32,798 bases of DNA from assembly GCA_002359735.1 (NCBI GenBank), contig DENS01000010.1:13365-46162 (forward strand). Direction: 5' to 3'. Positions 1-8,089 of the stretch are shown in pieces. How positions within the stretch are numbered: position 1 is the first letter of the stretch; the number at the start of each line of letters is the position of its first letter. Under the pieces are notes generated by a model. The model had not been told where the DNA came from and did not search any database. It saw nothing but the letters and a program-made list of their open reading frames with translations. The position numbers and the translations under genes were made by a program. Source of the DNA: Micavibrio sp. UBA2638. Lineage in GTDB: Bacteria; Pseudomonadota; Alphaproteobacteria; Micavibrionales; Micavibrionaceae.

Positions 1-1248
1 AAAGGAAAAATTGTTGATTGGCTTTCCAATCGTGCCGATGTGGTGGTGCGTTTTCAGGGGGGGCACAATGCCGGCCATACGCTGGTGATTGATGGCGTTG
101 AATACAAATTGCATTTGCTTCCTTCCGGTATTGTCCGTGAAAATAAGCTGTCTGTTATTGGTAATGGCGTTGTGGTTGATCCGTGGGCGTTGTTGAAAGA
201 AATTAAGACAATTCGGGAACAAGGCGTTGATATTACCCCGGATAATTTGATGGTGGCAGATAATGCCAATTTGATTTTGCCGGTTCACGCCGCCATGGAT
301 CAGGCGCTGGAACGGGCAAGAGGTAAAAACCCTATTGGCACAACCGGGCGCGGTATTGGCCCGACATATGAGGACAAGGTGGCCCGCCGCGGTATCCGCG
401 TTTGTGATTTGCGTGATGAGGCGCTGTTAAAGGAAAAGCTGGAAACGATGATGTTGCATCATAATGCCTTGTTGAAGGGTTTGGGCGCGGAAGAGCTGGA
501 TGTTGGCACATTGTATAGTGATTTGCTGGAGATTTCCGGTGAGGTTCTAAGCTATGCCGGCGTGGTCTGGAAGGTTTTGGATGAAGCCCGCCGTGATAAT
601 AAGAAAATCCTGTTTGAGGGCGCGCAGGGGATTATGCTGGATGTTGATCATGGGACCTATCCGTTTGTGACATCATCGAATATTGTGGCCTCGCAGGCCG
701 CGACGGGGGCCGGTGTTGGCCCGGACGCTGTGAATTACGTATTGGGTATTACCAAGGCTTATACCACCCGGGTGGGGTCTGGCCCTTTTCCAACCGAACA
801 GGATAACGAGGTTGGTGTGTTTCTTGGTGAAAAAGGGCATGAATTTGGCACAACAACAGGCCGTAAGCGCCGTTGCGGCTGGTTTGATGCCACCTTGGTG
901 CGTCAATCGGTCAAGTTATCTGGTATTAAGGGGATTGCCCTGACCAAGCTGGATGTTCTGGATGGGATGGAAGAGATTAAAATTTGTGTAGGATATGAAT
1001 TGAATGGCCGGAAACTGGATTACTTCCCATCCGGCCAGGCCGATCAGGCCGCTGTGGTGCCAATTTATGAATCCATGCCGGGTTGGAGCGGAAGTACTCG
1101 CGGTGCGCGGACATGGGGTGAATTACCGGCCGAGGCGGTAAAATATGTTCGTCATATTGAGGAGCTGATTGGTTGCCCGGTTACATTATTGTCCACCAGC
1201 CCGGAACGGGATGACACCATTTTGATGGAAGATCCGTTTATAGGGTAA
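1..1248 (+). CDS. purA: Adenylosuccinate synthetase, 5' end cut by window
   Basis: This enzyme joins IMP and aspartate using GTP to give adenylosuccinate, the first committed step to AMP, in the cytoplasm. The reading frame is open from base 1 and begins with GKGKIVDWLS, which in the family directly follows the N-terminal GWGDE loop, so only about 15 residues are missing. Other hallmarks are RFQGGHNAGHT, the GRGIGPTYEDK segment, the GTTTGRKRRCGWFD loop and the C-terminal STSPERDDT region. About 415 residues are present, against a usual 425-435. The next gene starts 122 bases downstream, and nothing links purA functionally to it. Identification is secure. Confidence 0.97.
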   Translation, partial: KGKIVDWLSNRADVVVRFQGGHNAGHTLVIDGVEYKLHLLPSGIVRENKLSVIGNGVVVDPWALLKEIKTIREQGVDITPDNLMVADNANLILPVHAAMDQALERARGKNPIGTTGRGIGPTYEDKVARRGIRVCDLRDEALLKEKLETMMLHHNALLKGLGAEELDVGTLYSDLLEISGEVLSYAGVVWKVLDEARRDNKKILFEGAQGIMLDVDHGTYPFVTSSNIVASQAATGAGVGPDAVNYVLGITKAYTTRVGSGPFPTEQDNEVGVFLGEKGHEFGTTTGRKRRCGWFDATLVRQSVKLSGIKGIALTKLDVLDGMEEIKICVGYELNGRKLDYFPSGQADQAAVVPIYESMPGWSGSTRGARTWGELPAEAVKYVRHIEELIGCPVTLLSTSPERDDTILMEDPFIG

Positions 1249-1370
1249 ACGCCGCCTGATTTTACAATGCTAAAACAAACATAGTAATTATTTTTTCGCG
1301 TTATCGCGCCAAAATGGTATGATATTTGAATATTGATTGCCATTACGGGGCTATTTTAGAAAGAATTTCT

Positions 1371-3512
1371 ATGTCTGATACGCAGGATGAAGTAGACAAT
1401 ACAGAAGCAGAAGAGGCGACCATGGAGAACGGGGGTAATAAAACTTCCCTGAAAAAGGACGCGCCTGCCGATGAAAAGACGACCTCCACTAAAAAGAATT
1501 CCGTAATCAGCGAAGGCATCGCGCGGTTGGGGGATTTCTCTATTGAGGCCTCTACGCGCCTTGATAGTTATGACAATGGAAAAATTCAGGCGTTTCGCGC
1601 AACCACAAAAAAAGGTAATGGCAGATTTGTGGCCTATATTTCCGATCCGTTGCTGGTGCCGCGGCACAATAAAGTAGAGGTCTATCAGGGGATTATCAAT
1701 CCTCAGCTCGCGAAACTTGTGCGTCATGGCACGGTCTATTGGCCACCAGCCAAACAGGAGCGCTATGTTTTTATCTATCAGGATAATCTGGGGCGTAAAT
1801 TGCTGCAACCGGATGAAGAACAGGCGCTAGGTTATAAAAATGATGTTGTCATGGAGAAGGTGTTAAAGCCTTTCGCCGGAATTCTTCAGGATTTCAGGGA
1901 CCGTGATTTTGTTCACGGCTCTATCAGGGCCTCTAATATTTATGATGGCGGTTCCAGTAACTTGAAATCGATAGTGCTTGGCGATTGCCTGACGTCCCCG
2001 TCTGGCTTTAACCAGAACGTGCAATATGAACCAATTGAACGCGCCATGGCCGACCCGATTTCACGGGGGCCTGGAACGCGCGTGACGGATATGTATGCCT
2101 TTGGCGTTACCTTGGCGGTTATGCTGCGTCAAAATGACCCTTTGCACGGGATGGACCCGGAAGCCATTATAAAGCGTAAGATTGATGTCGGAAGTTATTC
2201 AGCCGTAACCGGAAAAGACCGTTTTACGGGTCCTATTCTGGAGCTGTTGCGCGGCTTGTTGCATGATGACATGACCCAGCGCTGGACCATTGATGAAATG
2301 TTGGCGTGGATGGATGGGCGGCGTTTAAGCCCAAAACAGGCTATCCGTAAAATTGTGGCGCCGCGCCCATTGGTTTTTAATAGCAAAAAGTACTTCCAGC
2401 CCGCCATTTTATCTATGGATTTGGACAAAAACCCCGGTGATGTCAAAAGAATTGTCGAAGACGGTGAGTTAAAGAACTGGATTAACCGGGCGTTGGAACA
2501 GCCGGACCTGTATGAAAGAATAGAATCCTATATCGATATTATTAAACATTCGGGACAGATTTCGAATTATGAAGAAATGCTGGTTAGTCATTTATCAATG
2601 GCGATTGATAAAGATGCGCCTATTCGTTTTCGTAATTTGCGCGCTAGCCCTGACGGGGTTGGGTCTGCCCTGGCGGAATCTGTGGCACAAAAAAAGGATT
2701 TAAATGTTTATGCCGATATGTTTTCGCAGAATATCGTCTTGCAATGGGTGAAGGCGCAAACGAACCCAAGCGTGGATATTGGGTCTTTGGTTTCCAGATT
2801 TGATAGTTGCCGGATGTTCGTAAAGCAGAAAAATATAGGGTTTGGTATTGAGCGCTGTTTGTATCTTTTAAATCCTGAGGCCCGCTGTATGAGCGATAAA
2901 TTGAAGGATTATTACATTTTATCGCCTGATGATATATTAACCGCCTATGAGGATATGTGCCAAAAGGGGAAATCAATTACCGTTTTTATTGACCGGCATA
3001 TTGCGGCGTTTATCTCGGTAAAAGATTCCAAATCCGTTGATGCGTTTTTACCGGATTTGAATGCCCCGGAACACTATAAAAAGGTTCTGGCCAATTTGAT
3101 GATTTTGGCAGCCATACAGCGGCGGTCGCAATTGCCGTATTTCCCAGGTATCGGGCAGGCAATCGCATCACAATTGGGCGTGGTGTATAAGCGTTACCAT
3201 GACCGCACAATCCGTGAAAAATTAAAAAGGAATGTTGATAAATTTGCCCAAGAGGGTGATTTGATAAAAATGGCCAGTTTGTTGGAAAACCCGGATGTAC
3301 ATATAAAAGATTTTAATGCCTTTAAACTGGCAATGAAAGAATATGATGATTTGCGATCGGAGAGCTTACGGCTTGAATCCCGTTTGATGGATAAATCGAC
3401 ATTTGGACTGGCAACGGGGCAGGAGGCTTCAGCTTTGATATCGAGTATTGTAGCGGGTATAGTAATACTATTCGTTGCGTTTTTGTACTTTACAGACAAT
3501 GGAATGTTCTAG
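1371..3512 (+). CDS. Tail-anchored protein with a degenerate Ser/Thr kinase domain (predicted pseudokinase)
   Basis: A protein of 713 residues. Residues 1-50 are acidic/polar and probably disordered. Residues about 65-320 follow the protein-kinase layout, but key positions are altered. The VAIK-type lysine segment reads VAYI. The HRD catalytic loop reads H182-G-S-I-R-A-S-N, with Asp lost and Asn kept. The DFG motif reads D205-C-L. A late DMYAFGVTLAVML helix and a conserved Arg in QRWTIDEML support the fold. A long helical region follows, and one hydrophobic segment near residues 688-708 ends close to the C terminus, suggesting a tail anchor with the bulk cytoplasmic. The ATG at 1371 was chosen because AGAAAG lies just upstream; a TTG at 1326 would add 15 residues. 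It lies upstream of a small membrane protein and the Tad locus, so a regulatory or scaffolding role is possible but inferred. Confidence 0.75.
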   Translation: MSDTQDEVDNTEAEEATMENGGNKTSLKKDAPADEKTTSTKKNSVISEGIARLGDFSIEASTRLDSYDNGKIQAFRATTKKGNGRFVAYISDPLLVPRHNKVEVYQGIINPQLAKLVRHGTVYWPPAKQERYVFIYQDNLGRKLLQPDEEQALGYKNDVVMEKVLKPFAGILQDFRDRDFVHGSIRASNIYDGGSSNLKSIVLGDCLTSPSGFNQNVQYEPIERAMADPISRGPGTRVTDMYAFGVTLAVMLRQNDPLHGMDPEAIIKRKIDVGSYSAVTGKDRFTGPILELLRGLLHDDMTQRWTIDEMLAWMDGRRLSPKQAIRKIVAPRPLVFNSKKYFQPAILSMDLDKNPGDVKRIVEDGELKNWINRALEQPDLYERIESYIDIIKHSGQISNYEEMLVSHLSMAIDKDAPIRFRNLRASPDGVGSALAESVAQKKDLNVYADMFSQNIVLQWVKAQTNPSVDIGSLVSRFDSCRMFVKQKNIGFGIERCLYLLNPEARCMSDKLKDYYILSPDDILTAYEDMCQKGKSITVFIDRHIAAFISVKDSKSVDAFLPDLNAPEHYKKVLANLMILAAIQRRSQLPYFPGIGQAIASQLGVVYKRYHDRTIREKLKRNVDKFAQEGDLIKMASLLENPDVHIKDFNAFKLAMKEYDDLRSESLRLESRLMDKSTFGLATGQEASALISSIVAGIVILFVAFLYFTDNGMF

Positions 3513-3545
3513 ACCTATAAAACGGGGAATGGCAATAAGGGCAAT

Positions 3546-4073
3546 ATGGCGAAGAAAAAGAATAAAAATAAAAAGAAAATGGGGTGGCGCGGGCAGATCC
3601 TGATGTTATCGGGCATTATGACGGCTGCGGTTTTTTTGCCGTCCACTGTTTTACTCCTTATTGGCATGATACCGACGCCTTTTGCCTTGCTTACCGACCG
3701 GACGCGCGGGAAAAACAAGGTGATTACCGTTGGTGCCATGAATGTGGCGGGGTGTTCGCCTTTCTTGTTTGAATTATGGACGACCGACCATAGTTTTGTG
3801 CAAACGATGGCCATTGTTACCGATCCTTTTGCGATTGTTGTTATGTGGTCGTCTGCGGCTGTAGGGTATATTATTAACTGGGCCATGACGGGGCTTGTAA
3901 CTGCCACGCTGTATCAACGTGGCCAATCACGCCAGAAGGCCATTCAAAAGCGTCAGCAGGAGCTGGTGGAGCGCTGGGGGCAGGAAGTCACCGGTAATTT
4001 ACCGCTCGATCCGCAAGGGTTTCCCGTTGATCAGGGGCAGGCAACGCCGACCAAGAATAAGTCAGACCCGTAA
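3546..4073 (+). CDS. Small basic membrane protein of unknown function
   Basis: I do not recognise a family. The 175-residue product begins with a very lysine-rich stretch (MAKKKNKNKKKM). It has about three hydrophobic segments (roughly residues 15-45, 60-75 and 90-120) and then a charged C-terminal tail rich in Gln, Lys and Pro. AAGGG sits a few bases before the ATG. It starts 33 bases after the pseudokinase-like gene and runs the same way, so the two are probably co-transcribed. The 187 bases that follow separate it from tadE. A role as membrane partner of the upstream protein, or as a Tad accessory, is only suggested by position. Confidence 0.65.
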   Translation: MAKKKNKNKKKMGWRGQILMLSGIMTAAVFLPSTVLLLIGMIPTPFALLTDRTRGKNKVITVGAMNVAGCSPFLFELWTTDHSFVQTMAIVTDPFAIVVMWSSAAVGYIINWAMTGLVTATLYQRGQSRQKAIQKRQQELVERWGQEVTGNLPLDPQGFPVDQGQATPTKNKSDP

Positions 4074-4094
4074 TCTTTTGCCGGTAATCTTTTG
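4070..4094. repeat. 11-base direct repeat at the end of the small membrane gene
   Basis: GTAATCTTTTG occurs at 4070-4080 and again at 4084-4094, a 14-base period. The first copy overlaps the stop codon of the small membrane protein gene. It may be a local duplication or a protein-binding direct repeat. Confidence 0.5.
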
Positions 4095-4108
4095 ATTGCA
4101 TTGTATCT

Positions 4109-4120
4109 ATCCTTAAGGAT
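4109..4120. promoter_or_regulatory. 12-base perfect palindrome upstream of tadE, possible operator
   Basis: ATCCTTAAGGAT is identical to its reverse complement. It lies in the 187-base gap before tadE, together with two copies of GTTAGGG (4137-4143 and 4164-4170). No U-tract follows, so a binding site is more likely than a terminator. The role is inferred. Confidence 0.3.
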
Positions 4121-4210
4121 TTCTTACCTTTTATTTGTTAGGGTTAAGATTAGAGCATGTCCTGTTAGGGCTTCTTTTTCTGCGTACGAATAAGAAGGAT
4201 TAACGCTAGG

Positions 4211-4242
4211 TTGGACGTGCTTTTTTGTGGGTAAAATATAAT
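4211..4242 (+). promoter_or_regulatory. Weak candidate promoter for tadE
   Basis: A consensus -10 box TATAAT lies at 4237-4242, with TTGGAC at 4211-4216. The 20-base spacing is longer than the usual 16-18, so the -35 assignment is doubtful. The -10 lies only 18 bases before the tadE ATG, which has no clear Shine-Dalgarno sequence, so a very short leader is possible. Confidence 0.25.
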
Positions 4243-4260
4243 AATAATTAAATATAAATA

Positions 4261-4812
4261 ATGATAAAATTTTTTGGAAAATGGGGTAAAAACCGCGACG
4301 GCGCAACGGCGATTGAGTTTGCCTTTTTGGCGATGCCGTATTTGCTTTTGTCTCTGGGGATCATCGAACTGTCTTTAATGTTTGCCTCTGAAAGCCTGCT
4401 GGAGGGGGCGACGTCCCGTGCGGCCAGAACGGTCAAGACTGGCCAGTTGCAGCAAAGCGCCCCTGAAAATATGGAAGGCGAATTCCGTGAAAAGATTTGT
4501 GATTACGCCCCGGTTTTAATTCGTTGCAATGATATCGTGATTGAGGCGCGGGTCATGAGCAGTTTCGCAGATTATGATACGATGCAGCCGGCCTATGATG
4601 AAGATGGAATGATGGTGTCTAACGGGTTTGCCCTGGGCGGGTCATCGGAAAAAGTTTTAATTCGCGTAGCGTATAATTATACGGCGCTTACGCCTTTGGT
4701 TGGTCAAATGTTATGGGGCGCCGACAGTTCGCGTTTATTTATGTCCACGGTTGTCTTGCAGGCTGAACCCTATGACTTTTCTGAGGAAATGGCCTTGGAT
4801 GGGGGGGCTTAA
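4261..4812 (+). CDS. tadE: TadE-like pseudopilin
   Basis: A 183-residue Tad minor pseudopilin. The short basic leader ends at Gly14 in RDG^ATAIEF, the Flp/TadE processing site for the prepilin peptidase, with Glu at mature position +5. A hydrophobic helix follows (residues about 18-45). The remainder is a soluble periplasmic domain with two cysteines (residues about 80 and 89). In the family, TadE is processed by the TadV/CpaA peptidase and is needed for adherence while being a minor or accessory pilus component. The start is fixed by the short leader. The stop is two bases before the next ATG, suggesting translational coupling. Confidence 0.88.
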   Translation: MIKFFGKWGKNRDGATAIEFAFLAMPYLLLSLGIIELSLMFASESLLEGATSRAARTVKTGQLQQSAPENMEGEFREKICDYAPVLIRCNDIVIEARVMSSFADYDTMQPAYDEDGMMVSNGFALGGSSEKVLIRVAYNYTALTPLVGQMLWGADSSRLFMSTVVLQAEPYDFSEEMALDGGA

Positions 4813-4814
4813 AA

Positions 4815-5390
4815 ATGATGGTGTTGGGTTTTATGGTCCGGTTACAGTATGCGATTACGCGATACAAGCGCAATGAAGATGGCGTCGCCGCAATTGAGGC
4901 TGCTTTTGTGTTTCCTGTTTTGCTGGTTTTGCTGTTGGGTGTTTTGGATATGGGGCGCGGGATCATGTGTAATCAAAAAACCATTCGGGCCTCGCAGGTT
5001 GTGGCCGATTTGATTACGCGCGAAGCAACAATAGATGCGGCCGGCATTACCGAGGCCATTAATGCGGGAACGTTATCTTTATTGCCGTATAATGATGCGA
5101 ATTTGGCCTTTGATGTCATTAGTATTCGTTTTCCGGCGGATGATGCCGCTGAAATTGTCTGGCAGGAAACCCGCAATATGAGCCCGACAACAGAGGCGGA
5201 TATTATGGCGCGGGTTTTGCCTTTGGCCGCTGCGGGAAGCGGTGTAGTAATGGTGGTGTCGGAGTATTTGTATGAACCGATATTCGCCGGATTTGTTGTG
5301 AATGAAATTCCAATGCAAGAGATTGCATTTTCCAGAGGCCGCCGTAGTTCGGTGGTGTGTAAAAACGGTGCGCCGGGGTGCTCTGTTTGA
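4815..5390 (+). CDS. Second TadE/TadF-type pseudopilin
   Basis: A 191-residue protein with a 23-residue basic leader ending in NEDG^VAAIEAAF. It therefore has the prepilin-peptidase site with Glu at +5, then a hydrophobic helix (residues about 26-50) and a soluble domain. Two cysteines lie in the last 11 residues (VVCKNGAPGC), where they could form a small terminal loop. A GGGGGG run about eight bases upstream of the ATG serves as the ribosome site and lies inside the end of tadE. By position and length it is the TadF equivalent, but TadE and TadF belong to the same domain family and cannot be separated by eye. Confidence 0.85.
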   Translation: MMVLGFMVRLQYAITRYKRNEDGVAAIEAAFVFPVLLVLLLGVLDMGRGIMCNQKTIRASQVVADLITREATIDAAGITEAINAGTLSLLPYNDANLAFDVISIRFPADDAAEIVWQETRNMSPTTEADIMARVLPLAAAGSGVVMVVSEYLYEPIFAGFVVNEIPMQEIAFSRGRRSSVVCKNGAPGCSV

Positions 5391-5418
5391 TTTTTCCCAT
5401 AGGGAAGGGGTATAGAAA

Positions 5419-7002
5419 ATGTCTGATAAAAAAGAAAAGATGATGAGTTTTGCCTTTGCAAAACGGTATGTTCGGAACCTGTCCGGGGCGATTGCCATTA
5501 TGTTCGCGTTTATGGCTCCTGCAATTGTTGGTTCGGCAGGTTTTGCGCTTGATTATGCGATGGCTTATCTGGTGCAACAACGTCTGGCGCAGGCGATTGA
5601 TGCATCGGCGCTTGCGGGGGCCGCGGAATCAACCGATGAGGCGGAAATCGAATCCCGTATTAGACAGTTTTTTGCTGAAAACTACCCGGCCGATAAGGTT
5701 GGTTTTACGTTTGAGCCACAGGTCGAAGTTGTGGGCGATGAGGTGCGCGTCACCGGTAATGCCCGTTATGATACATCCTTTGTACGGATTTTGGGTATTG
5801 ATGAAATTGAAATGCAGGTTAAAACCGTTGTTGCCCGTAAAGTGCAAGGCATTGAAGTTGTGTTGGTACTGGATAACACCGGCTCTATGGGCTGGAATAA
5901 TAACATCACGTCTTTAAAGCGGGCCTCGCAGAGTTTTATCAATATTATGTTTGATAATGCTTCACGGGATGAATTTGTCCGGATCGGGTTGGTTCCATAC
6001 AGCAATTCTGTGCGGGTTGGAAGCTATGGTTTGGGCAAGAACCCTGATGGAAGCCAGTACCGTGACGGCTCCAGCTTTGTAACCTTGCCGCATGATGTGT
6101 CTGTTACCAATAACCATAACGCCAGCAGCGGTTGGTATGGTTGTGTAATCGAACATAACGGCACCAATTATAATGAAAATGCCACCTATGTAGATGGCAG
6201 TTACGGTCAGCTTTGGAAATCCGGCGTGAATTGGAATGGTCATGGCTGGGACCCGGCGCGCGGGGATAACGATTCTTATCCTTATGATGTGTTCCCGGAT
6301 CTTGCGGATGGTGAGTCCGAATATGAAGGGCCGTTTGATATTTACCAATATGGGGATGTGGAGCGCCGTTGTGTGGAAAGCACGTATGTGTGTACACGGT
6401 GGCGGAACGGCAGGTGCCGAAGCGGTTATAATCGTTGCGATGCCTATGACGGGTATGAGTATGATGTGTCCAGCCGCCCGAATAACAGCTGTCCCTACGC
6501 GCAAATAGTGCCGATTAACAGTGATCGCGATTTTTTACTGTCTCAGGTTGATCCGGATGATTACAATGTCATGTATCCGCACGGTAATACATTGGGCAAT
6601 ATCGGTATGTTGTGGGGCGGGCGATTACTGTCCCCCGCGCCGCCATTCACTGAAGGCAAGGCCTGGGATAGTGAATACTGGAAAAAGGCCATTGTTATGA
6701 TGACCGACGGGGATAATACCCGAAATGGAACCTATTCATCATTTTGGGACACCAGTAACAATAATTATAATGTGGCAACGTATAATCAGCGTTTTGAAGA
6801 AACCTGTACCAATTTGAAAAAGATGGGTGTGCTGATTTATACAGTAACTTTTACATCGGGTATTAATGACAACACAAAAGGGTATTATAAACGCTGCGCC
6901 ACCAGTGAGGACCAATATTATGACGCGCCGGGACAGGAGGATTTAGAAGAAGCGTTTAGAAAGATCGCACGTGAGTTGTCAACTTTGCATATCAAGGAAT
7001 AA
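5419..7002 (+). CDS. tadG: TadG-like protein with von Willebrand factor A domain
   Basis: A protein of 527 residues. The N terminus resembles a Tad prepilin (LSG^AIAIMFAF after Gly23), but the +5 residue is Met instead of Glu, as is common in TadG, so processing is doubtful. A hydrophobic helix anchors it in the inner membrane. A vWA domain starts near residue 147 with a metal-site motif D152-N-T-G-S-M (DxTxS type) and a later MMTDGDNT strand. A long insert rich in Gly, Asn and Tyr contains about seven cysteines (residues about 235-365), probably disulfide-bonded in the periplasm. TadG proteins are needed for adherence and may link the secretion channel to the envelope. The ATG is preceded by AAGGGG. 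It closes the tadE-tadF-tadG group. Confidence 0.88.
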   Translation: MSDKKEKMMSFAFAKRYVRNLSGAIAIMFAFMAPAIVGSAGFALDYAMAYLVQQRLAQAIDASALAGAAESTDEAEIESRIRQFFAENYPADKVGFTFEPQVEVVGDEVRVTGNARYDTSFVRILGIDEIEMQVKTVVARKVQGIEVVLVLDNTGSMGWNNNITSLKRASQSFINIMFDNASRDEFVRIGLVPYSNSVRVGSYGLGKNPDGSQYRDGSSFVTLPHDVSVTNNHNASSGWYGCVIEHNGTNYNENATYVDGSYGQLWKSGVNWNGHGWDPARGDNDSYPYDVFPDLADGESEYEGPFDIYQYGDVERRCVESTYVCTRWRNGRCRSGYNRCDAYDGYEYDVSSRPNNSCPYAQIVPINSDRDFLLSQVDPDDYNVMYPHGNTLGNIGMLWGGRLLSPAPPFTEGKAWDSEYWKKAIVMMTDGDNTRNGTYSSFWDTSNNNYNVATYNQRFEETCTNLKKMGVLIYTVTFTSGINDNTKGYYKRCATSEDQYYDAPGQEDLEEAFRKIARELSTLHIKE

Positions 7003-7016
7003 TAGAGTTAACCCCT

Positions 7017-7040
7017 TATACTTACGTAAATACAAGTATA
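7017..7040. promoter_or_regulatory. Inverted repeat between tadG and flp
   Basis: TATACTT (7017-7023) and AAGTATA (7034-7040) are perfect inverted arms around a 10-base spacer, 14 bases after the tadG stop. No U-tract follows. It could be a weak tadG mRNA 3' structure or an operator. The remaining 210 bases before flp are AT-rich, with a palindrome TTTAGCTAAA at 7058-7067. I see no convincing -35/-10 pair there. Confidence 0.35.
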
Positions 7041-7251
7041 GGAGATTTGGGTAAAATTTTAGCTAAATAAAAGGTTGGAAAATACTTGTTTTTATCAGTA
7101 AAGGGCTAAATTTTTAACTTCTCATTAAAGAAATAGTTGGTATGATTAGGAATACACGGTTGGGAGCTTCATAAAAAATAAGAATAAATATGAGGCATGG
7201 GATTAACCGGAATTGTAAAAAACTTGTCAAAACTTATTAGGAGAAACTAAC

Positions 7252-7464
7252 ATGAAAAAATTACTAGCTTGGAAAGAAGCCTATTTACAGAACGAAGATG
7301 GTGCAACGGCTATTGAATATGGTCTGATTGCCGCCGGTATCGCATTGGCGATTGCTGCGTCTGTCTTCGCATTTGGTGGCGATCTGGCCACAATGTTCAG
7401 CTCAATGGAAACAAACATTGGTGCGGCGGCAACAGCAACGTCCGCAATGGACCAAGTGCAATAA
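7252..7464 (+). CDS. flp: Flp-type major pilin
   Basis: The 70-residue precursor is the structural subunit of the Tad pilus. A 17-residue basic leader ends in NEDG, and cleavage before A18 leaves a mature pilin of 53 residues starting ATAIEYGLIAAGIALA. It has the family's Glu(+5)-Tyr(+6) pair and a single hydrophobic helix. The C-terminal part is Ala/Thr/Ser-rich. AGGAGA seven bases upstream is the best ribosome-binding site in the locus, consistent with high expression. A strong intrinsic terminator follows 22 bases after the stop. The gene has its own 249-base upstream region, suggesting a separate promoter. Confidence 0.96.
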   Translation: MKKLLAWKEAYLQNEDGATAIEYGLIAAGIALAIAASVFAFGGDLATMFSSMETNIGAAATATSAMDQVQ

Positions 7465-7485
7465 GTTTTGCATTCAGAACAAGAG

Positions 7486-7514
7486 AGCCCGCTTTGTACG
7501 AGCGGGCTTTTTTT
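7486..7514 (+). terminator. Rho-independent terminator after flp
   Basis: AGCCCGCT (7486-7493) pairs perfectly with AGCGGGCT (7501-7508) around a 7-base loop, and a run of seven T residues (7508-7514) follows. It would end most transcripts after the pilin gene and let a minority read into cpaA and the assembly genes, giving pilin excess over machinery. Confidence 0.9.
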
Positions 7515-7543
7515 GTGACAGAAAATAGGGTAATTTGAACGCG

Positions 7544-8089
7544 ATGATATCTCTTATTTTATTTCTTATCTTTGTTTTTGCGGTGCTGGGGATTGGCGTA
7601 TTGGCCGGTGTTTCGGATTTGCGCGGATTGATGATTCCCAACCTGTACAGTGCGCTTATTCTGGGTGCGTTTCCGCTTTGTTATGTTTTAATGTGGGTGT
7701 TGGGTGTTGATGTGTTTAAGCCGCTTTGGTCACATATGGGCGCTTTGGTCGTGATTTTTGCGGTGAGCGCGGCCATGTATCATTTTCGCATTATGGGCGC
7801 GGCCGATTCAAAACTGGCCAGTGCTTATGCGTTGTGGCTGGGGCTGGGGGCCTTGCCGCTGTTTTTGTTTGTTATGACCCTTGTTGGCGCCTTGCTTGGC
7901 GCGACGGCGCTGTATATCAAAAAGAAAAAGCCCTTTAAGGCTCCGCCAGAGGGGAGCTGGGCCGATCAGTTACAGGCCGGGGTAAATAAGGTTCCCTATG
8001 GCATTGCCATTGTTGCCGGGGCGTTTTACGGCTTTTATGTCAGTGGGTATTTGGCGTTTGGCAACCTGGCCGCGGCGTTCGGTATATAA
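7544..8089 (+). CDS. cpaA: Prepilin peptidase of the Tad system (CpaA/TadV)
   Basis: A 181-residue polytopic membrane aspartyl protease of the A24 family that removes leaders from Flp and TadE/TadF pseudopilins. The first catalytic Asp is D25 in GVSDLRGLMIPN. The second is D88 in MGAADSKLA, where the usual GxGD motif reads GAAD, so its second Gly is Ala. About five hydrophobic segments are visible, with no N-methyltransferase domain, as in other short TadV/CpaA proteins. The ATG at 7544 is preferred; a TTG at 7535 lies four bases after AGGG and would add three residues. It follows the flp terminator directly, so expression probably depends on read-through or an unseen promoter. Confidence 0.9.
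   Translation: MISLILFLIFVFAVLGIGVLAGVSDLRGLMIPNLYSALILGAFPLCYVLMWVLGVDVFKPLWSHMGALVVIFAVSAAMYHFRIMGAADSKLASAYALWLGLGALPLFLFVMTLVGALLGATALYIKKKKPFKAPPEGSWADQLQAGVNKVPYGIAIVAGAFYGFYVSGYLAFGNLAAAFGI

Noticed and set aside
1261..1289. TTTACA with a possible -10 before the pseudokinase gene
   Set aside because: The -35-like hexamer is good, but the -10 candidates match poorly at every allowed spacing.
5962..6504. 180-residue open frame on the - strand inside tadG
   Set aside because: It lies wholly within the strongly supported tadG frame, has no ribosome site, and shows Ile/His-rich composition typical of an antisense shadow.
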